DNA from: Chitinophagaceae bacterium
Lineage (GTDB): Bacteria > Bacteroidota > Bacteroidia > Chitinophagales > Chitinophagaceae
Direction: 5' to 3'
Assembly: GCA_947374225.1 (NCBI GenBank)
Contig: CANCAY010000009.1
Coordinates: forward strand, 1-64,000
Length of the DNA stretch: 64,000 bases
The notes under the pieces are model-generated. The model was not told the origin of the DNA. It saw only the letters and a program-made list of their open reading frames with translations, and made no database searches. Each line of letters opens with the position of its first letter. Position 1 is the stretch's first letter. Both the position numbers and the translations under genes were made by a program. Below, one piece after another: positions 60,826 through 64,000 of this stretch.

Positions 60826-63267
60826 CTATGCCGCAAATTGACGTTTTCTAACACTATCCCACCCAAGATATCCTATAAATAAACAAAGTATTGGACCCAG
60901 GATTAAAACTAGCTGCCAGAAAAGTCTGTACTCCTCAATTTTGTCTTTATTCAATTGGCGAAGTACCAATGTCTTATTCCTACTTTCTAATAAGTCCACT
61001 GGCTCGTTTAAGTAGGAGATGCAATTTGCAAAAAACACATTATTGGCAAATTGATACTCTTCAAAAGGTATCATACCCATTGGCAAAGGTCCTTTTGTTT
61101 TGTCCACACTATTCGTGAATACGTCCGCGTCTGATACAATTATTTGCTTTCCTATTTTTGCACCTTCCCCAATAAAAGACTTGCCCGTATACTTAACTAT
61201 GGAATCATTTAGTGCGTCAGTTATTCTGTTTTTAAATAAAGAATTGAATTTCCCTTCTAATAAAACACTGATTGCGATTTGATGTCGGTTAAAAGAAACC
61301 ATTGCTCCGTACTCCGTTCCACTGTTTAATGAAATCAAATTGGGACTTGACAATACCCTGCTATTAGTATCGGTTGTTAATAAGATTGTTTTTTGAATCC
61401 CTGGAACCCTAATTGTATCAATACTTGAAGGAAATTGAGACAATACACGATCCATATTTTTCACCATCGCGATATTATTATTTCCATATAAAAATGGATA
61501 ATAAGGCCAAGGCACTCTTTGTATCATGGGACTTCCGTCCGCTCCTTTGCCAACCACCACGGGCAATTTTGCACAGTTTAAGTCCTGTACTAAATTATTA
61601 TTTATTCGGACACCATATTTAAAAAACAAGTCGTCTAAGTTTAAACCTCTGTCATATGCAATATAAGACCCTTCTGTTTTTTGCAAACTATCATACTCTG
61701 CATGAAGTTTGTCAACGGCCCAAATAATATTACCTCCAGACATTATATACTGATCAATTTTCAATTTGTCTAATTCAGTAAATGGTATGGTAGGCTTAAC
61801 AATTAGCAATGTTTTAATTCTTTCTGCAGTTGGAAAACCTTTCTTTAAATCATACACAGCAACATGATATTGATGTCTTATAGACTGTCCTATGTCATTA
61901 ACAGATAAGTCTACAGGCTCTCCATTCCCAATGAGGTATCCAATGGTTGGAATAGTAGGCCTGGTTAGTAAATAAATTGCCTGTGTAATTTTAAATTCCA
62001 AAAGCGCTTCTGCTGCATTTGCAGTGGCTTCCAAGTCCTCTTCGGGTATATCTTTTACAATATTATAGGGTTTATAATATTTCTTGCTACTTCTTAAGTC
62101 AATTGCTATAGGATTTTGCCCTTGCACTTCAACCAAGATACCTGGTATTAAAAGCTGATCGATTCTTTGATCTTGTTTTGAGTCTTCGGATTGCACTCTT
62201 TCAATTGGTAAGCCCTGCTGTGTAAGACTATCATAAAATTGATACAATGCAGTGTCTTTATATATTTGACTTGGAAATTCTTGTACCCAGGCAATTTGAC
62301 TTGGATTATTTTGAACAATTTTTTCCAAAATTGCCTTAGTTGCTAATTCCATTTTTTTAAACCTGCTAGGTAAATTACCCCCTAGGTATAAGTGCAACTT
62401 TATTGGCTGCTGCACATTTTGAATAATCTGCTTAGTAGCGTTACTTAACGTATAACGCTGGTCTTTGGTTAAGTCTAATTGTAATGAAGACCAACTACTT
62501 GCAAAGTTCAATACGAGTATGATTATTAAGCCTATAACAGAAGCTGATTTTCCTTTAATATTTTCAATGCATCCTAAACCAAATAACACTATTACAGAAA
62601 TAAAATAAATACTATCTTTTAGGGTCAGTACCCCCTTGCTAATATTTTCATAGTGAAATGAAAGTCCAAGTTGTTTAATATAATAATCATACCCATTGGC
62701 AAATACCTGCCATGCACTAATCCAATCAAATCCTTTGTATAAAAAAATAGAAATAACAATGGAAAATAATAATGCAACTAATGCATGTTTAGTAATGCTA
62801 CTCGTAAAAATTCCAATGGATGTATATACGGCTGCTAATAAAAATAATCCAATATAAGCGCCAATGGTAGCACCCCAGTCTATGCCTCCAGTAGCACTTA
62901 ACATATCTAAAGCAAAAGCGTATAATACAGTAGGTGCAATTGCAATGGCCACAATCAAAAACGCACCAAAAAATTTGCCAATTAATAACTGATAAGGGCT
63001 TATAGGCAATGTTCTTAATAATTCATAAGTGCCTTGCTTTTGCTCGTCTGCAAAACTGCGCATGGTAATTGCTGGAACTAATAATAGCAAGAACCAAGGG
63101 GCAAAATCAAAATAGACTTGTAAAGAAGCATAACCAAAGTCGAATACATTATAACTCGGCAATACAAATAGAAATAACCCATTTACTATTAAGTAAAAAC
63201 TAATAATTAGATAGCCAATTAAGCTACCGAAATAATGCGCCCATTCTTTTTTACATATTGCCCACAT
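60826..63267 (-). CDS. gldFG: Fused GldF-GldG ABC transporter membrane subunit
   Basis: An 813-residue fusion. Residues 1 to about 240 are a six-helix ABC-2 permease like GldF (MWAICKKEWAHYFGSLIGYL, SFADEQKQGTYELLRTLPIS). Residues about 245-790 resemble GldG, a large extracytoplasmic domain (LDLTKDQRYTLSNATKQI) flanked by membrane helices, with the last helix at about 783-803. In Flavobacterium these are separate genes that work with the ATPase GldA. No GldA gene is in the window. Whether this lineage glides is unknown; the transporter is widely conserved in non-gliders as well. Confidence 0.9.
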   Translation of the reverse strand: MWAICKKEWAHYFGSLIGYLIISFYLIVNGLFLFVLPSYNVFDFGYASLQVYFDFAPWFLLLLVPAITMRSFADEQKQGTYELLRTLPISPYQLLIGKFFGAFLIVAIAIAPTVLYAFALDMLSATGGIDWGATIGAYIGLFLLAAVYTSIGIFTSSITKHALVALLFSIVISIFLYKGFDWISAWQVFANGYDYYIKQLGLSFHYENISKGVLTLKDSIYFISVIVLFGLGCIENIKGKSASVIGLIIILVLNFASSWSSLQLDLTKDQRYTLSNATKQIIQNVQQPIKLHLYLGGNLPSRFKKMELATKAILEKIVQNNPSQIAWVQEFPSQIYKDTALYQFYDSLTQQGLPIERVQSEDSKQDQRIDQLLIPGILVEVQGQNPIAIDLRSSKKYYKPYNIVKDIPEEDLEATANAAEALLEFKITQAIYLLTRPTIPTIGYLIGNGEPVDLSVNDIGQSIRHQYHVAVYDLKKGFPTAERIKTLLIVKPTIPFTELDKLKIDQYIMSGGNIIWAVDKLHAEYDSLQKTEGSYIAYDRGLNLDDLFFKYGVRINNNLVQDLNCAKLPVVVGKGADGSPMIQRVPWPYYPFLYGNNNIAMVKNMDRVLSQFPSSIDTIRVPGIQKTILLTTDTNSRVLSSPNLISLNSGTEYGAMVSFNRHQIAISVLLEGKFNSLFKNRITDALNDSIVKYTGKSFIGEGAKIGKQIIVSDADVFTNSVDKTKGPLPMGMIPFEEYQFANNVFFANCISYLNEPVDLLESRNKTLVLRQLNKDKIEEYRLFWQLVLILGPILCLFIGYLGWDSVRKRQFAA

Positions 63268-63277
63268 GCTTCAAAGC

Positions 63278-63315
63278 TACAAAAAAAATGAGTCCCCAGT
63301 TATGGAGACTCATTT
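63278..63315 (-). terminator. Intrinsic terminator of the isc genes
   Basis: AAATGAGTCCCC (63286-63297) pairs with GGAGACTCATTT (63304-63315) with one mismatch. On the minus strand it is followed by eight T. It lies 48 bases after the iscA stop. Confidence 0.85.
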
Positions 63316-63363
63316 AAGTATTTATGACCAACCCCGAATTAAAACGGGACTTATAATTATCTA

Positions 63364-63720
63364 TTACACTGCAAAGCTTTCTCCACATCCACAACTTCTG
63401 CTAGCATTCGGATTGTTAAAGTAAAACCCCTTGCCATTTAATCCATCAGAAAACTCTAATTCGGTGTTCACTAAGTATAAAAAGCTTTTTAAGTCGGTTA
63501 CTATCTTAACCCCATTGTCTTCAAATACTTGATCCATGGGTTTAACCTCGTTATCAAAGTCAAGCTTATAACTTAAGCCAGAACAGCCGCCGCCTACAAC
63601 ACCTACACGTAAAAAGTATTCAGGCTTGTCTACGATTTCTGCGTCTTGCATTAATTGCAATACTTTAGCCTTAGCTTTTTCGCTTACGTATATGGTATTT
63701 TCTGCTGCTACGGTACTCAT
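63364..63720 (-). CDS. iscA: Iron-sulfur cluster assembly protein IscA/HesB family
   Basis: A-type carrier of 118 residues that receives and hands over Fe-S clusters. The three conserved cysteines are present in GGGCSGLSY and the C-terminal SCGCGESFAV. Length is slightly above IscA (107). ErpA- and SufA-type proteins are similar, so the exact subtype is open; adjacency to iscU supports IscA. It starts 12 bases after the iscU stop on the same strand. Confidence 0.94.
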   Translation of the reverse strand: MSTVAAENTIYVSEKAKAKVLQLMQDAEIVDKPEYFLRVGVVGGGCSGLSYKLDFDNEVKPMDQVFEDNGVKIVTDLKSFLYLVNTELEFSDGLNGKGFYFNNPNASRSCGCGESFAV

Positions 63721-63732
63721 AGAGAATTATAA

Positions 63733-64000
63733 TTAATGAACTCCTTTTTCCTCAAACACTAACTCCGCTAAACCATTTTTAACACGGTAGTCATTAATAG
63801 CAGACTTGATTGCGTCTTCTGCTAAAACTGAACAGTGAATTTTTACTGGAGGTAAATTTAATTCCTCTACTAAATCCATATTGTCAATTTTAACAGCTTC
63901 GTCAACTGACTTTCCCTTTAACCACTCTGTAGCTAATGAAGAAGATGCAATTGCAGAACCACATCCGAATGTTTTAAATTTAGCGTCAGTGATAATTCCT
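63733..64000 (-). CDS. iscU: Fe-S cluster scaffold IscU, 5' part beyond window
   Basis: The minus strand is open from the right edge to the TAA at 63733-63735, giving the last 88 residues. They include TFGCGSAIASSSLATEWL and PVKIHCSVLAEDAIKSAI, which carry two of the three cluster-binding Cys of IscU. The N-terminus, with the first Cys, lies outside the window. The gene directly precedes iscA, as in isc operons. Confidence 0.93.
   Translation of the reverse strand, partial: GIITDAKFKTFGCGSAIASSSLATEWLKGKSVDEAVKIDNMDLVEELNLPPVKIHCSVLAEDAIKSAINDYRVKNGLAELVFEEKGVH

Noticed and set aside
1..64000. CRISPR array, rRNA operon, insertion sequence or defence island
   Set aside because: No spaced direct repeats, rRNA motifs, transposase or restriction genes were seen beyond the single integrase and HicAB pair.

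Overview
The window looks like chromosomal DNA from a member of the Bacteroidota, most likely the family Chitinophagaceae or a close relative. It is AT-rich and the genes are tightly packed. Promoter-like boxes of the Bacteroidota form TAnnTTTG recur just upstream of start codons, and no Shine-Dalgarno pattern is obvious. The gene content fits: GLPGLI protein next to a TonB-type outer-membrane protein, DUF4293, DUF4105 and DUF3467 proteins, MurF-Alr fusion, fused GldF-GldG, class II ribonucleotide reductase, and a GGGP-synthase-family enzyme. The lineage call is inference from family content; no marker comparison was possible.

Layout. 1-1.6 kb is the end of a probable integrated element: a truncated ORF, a tyrosine recombinase, three tandem 12-bp repeats and hairpins abutting the 3' end of a tRNA-Met gene. 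1.7-17.5 kb is core housekeeping: FAH-family hydrolase, pth, rplY, prs, radC, folD, queE, an OmpA/PD40 protein, dprA, guaB, a DUF4105 protein, an alpha/beta hydrolase, an SDR enzyme, a sugar-nucleotide transferase and glyA. 17.5-21.1 kb holds a GLPGLI protein and a large outer-membrane receptor-like protein. 21.2-21.9 kb holds a HicAB toxin-antitoxin pair with a nested inverted-repeat control region. 21.9-34.3 kb holds uvrA, an ECF sigma factor, DsbD with a separate DsbD-alpha-like protein, purQ, two envelope proteins, ldcA and metG. 34.4-43.1 kb holds a GMC oxidoreductase with its small subunit, nrdJ, the GGGP-synthase-like gene and a LytTR two-component system. 43.3-52.2 kb holds dxs, scpA, an EamA transporter, frr, an N-terminal transketolase subunit, a LolC/E-like permease, rbfA and an MsbA-like exporter. 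52.3-63.3 kb is a long minus-strand run: a DksA-like protein with a Lys/Ala/Pro tail, ileS, lspA, murF-alr, a TerC protein and gldFG. The window ends in iscA and the 3' part of iscU.

Several neighbours are functionally linked: pth with the hydrolase, the two DsbD-type genes, the GMC enzyme with its subunit, LytTR regulator with kinase, rbfA with the permease, ileS with the DksA-like gene, and iscU with iscA.

I found no convincing wholly new multi-gene system. The best leads are (1) loss of both redox cysteines in the alpha domain of DsbD while the adjacent stand-alone alpha-domain protein keeps them; (2) a DksA-fold protein that has lost its zinc ligands and gained a histone-H1-like tail; (3) many TAnnTTTG boxes only 3-5 nt from start codons, suggesting leaderless mRNAs and correcting several starts; (4) the integrase/tRNA junction with its repeats; (5) the nested palindromes upstream of hicA.
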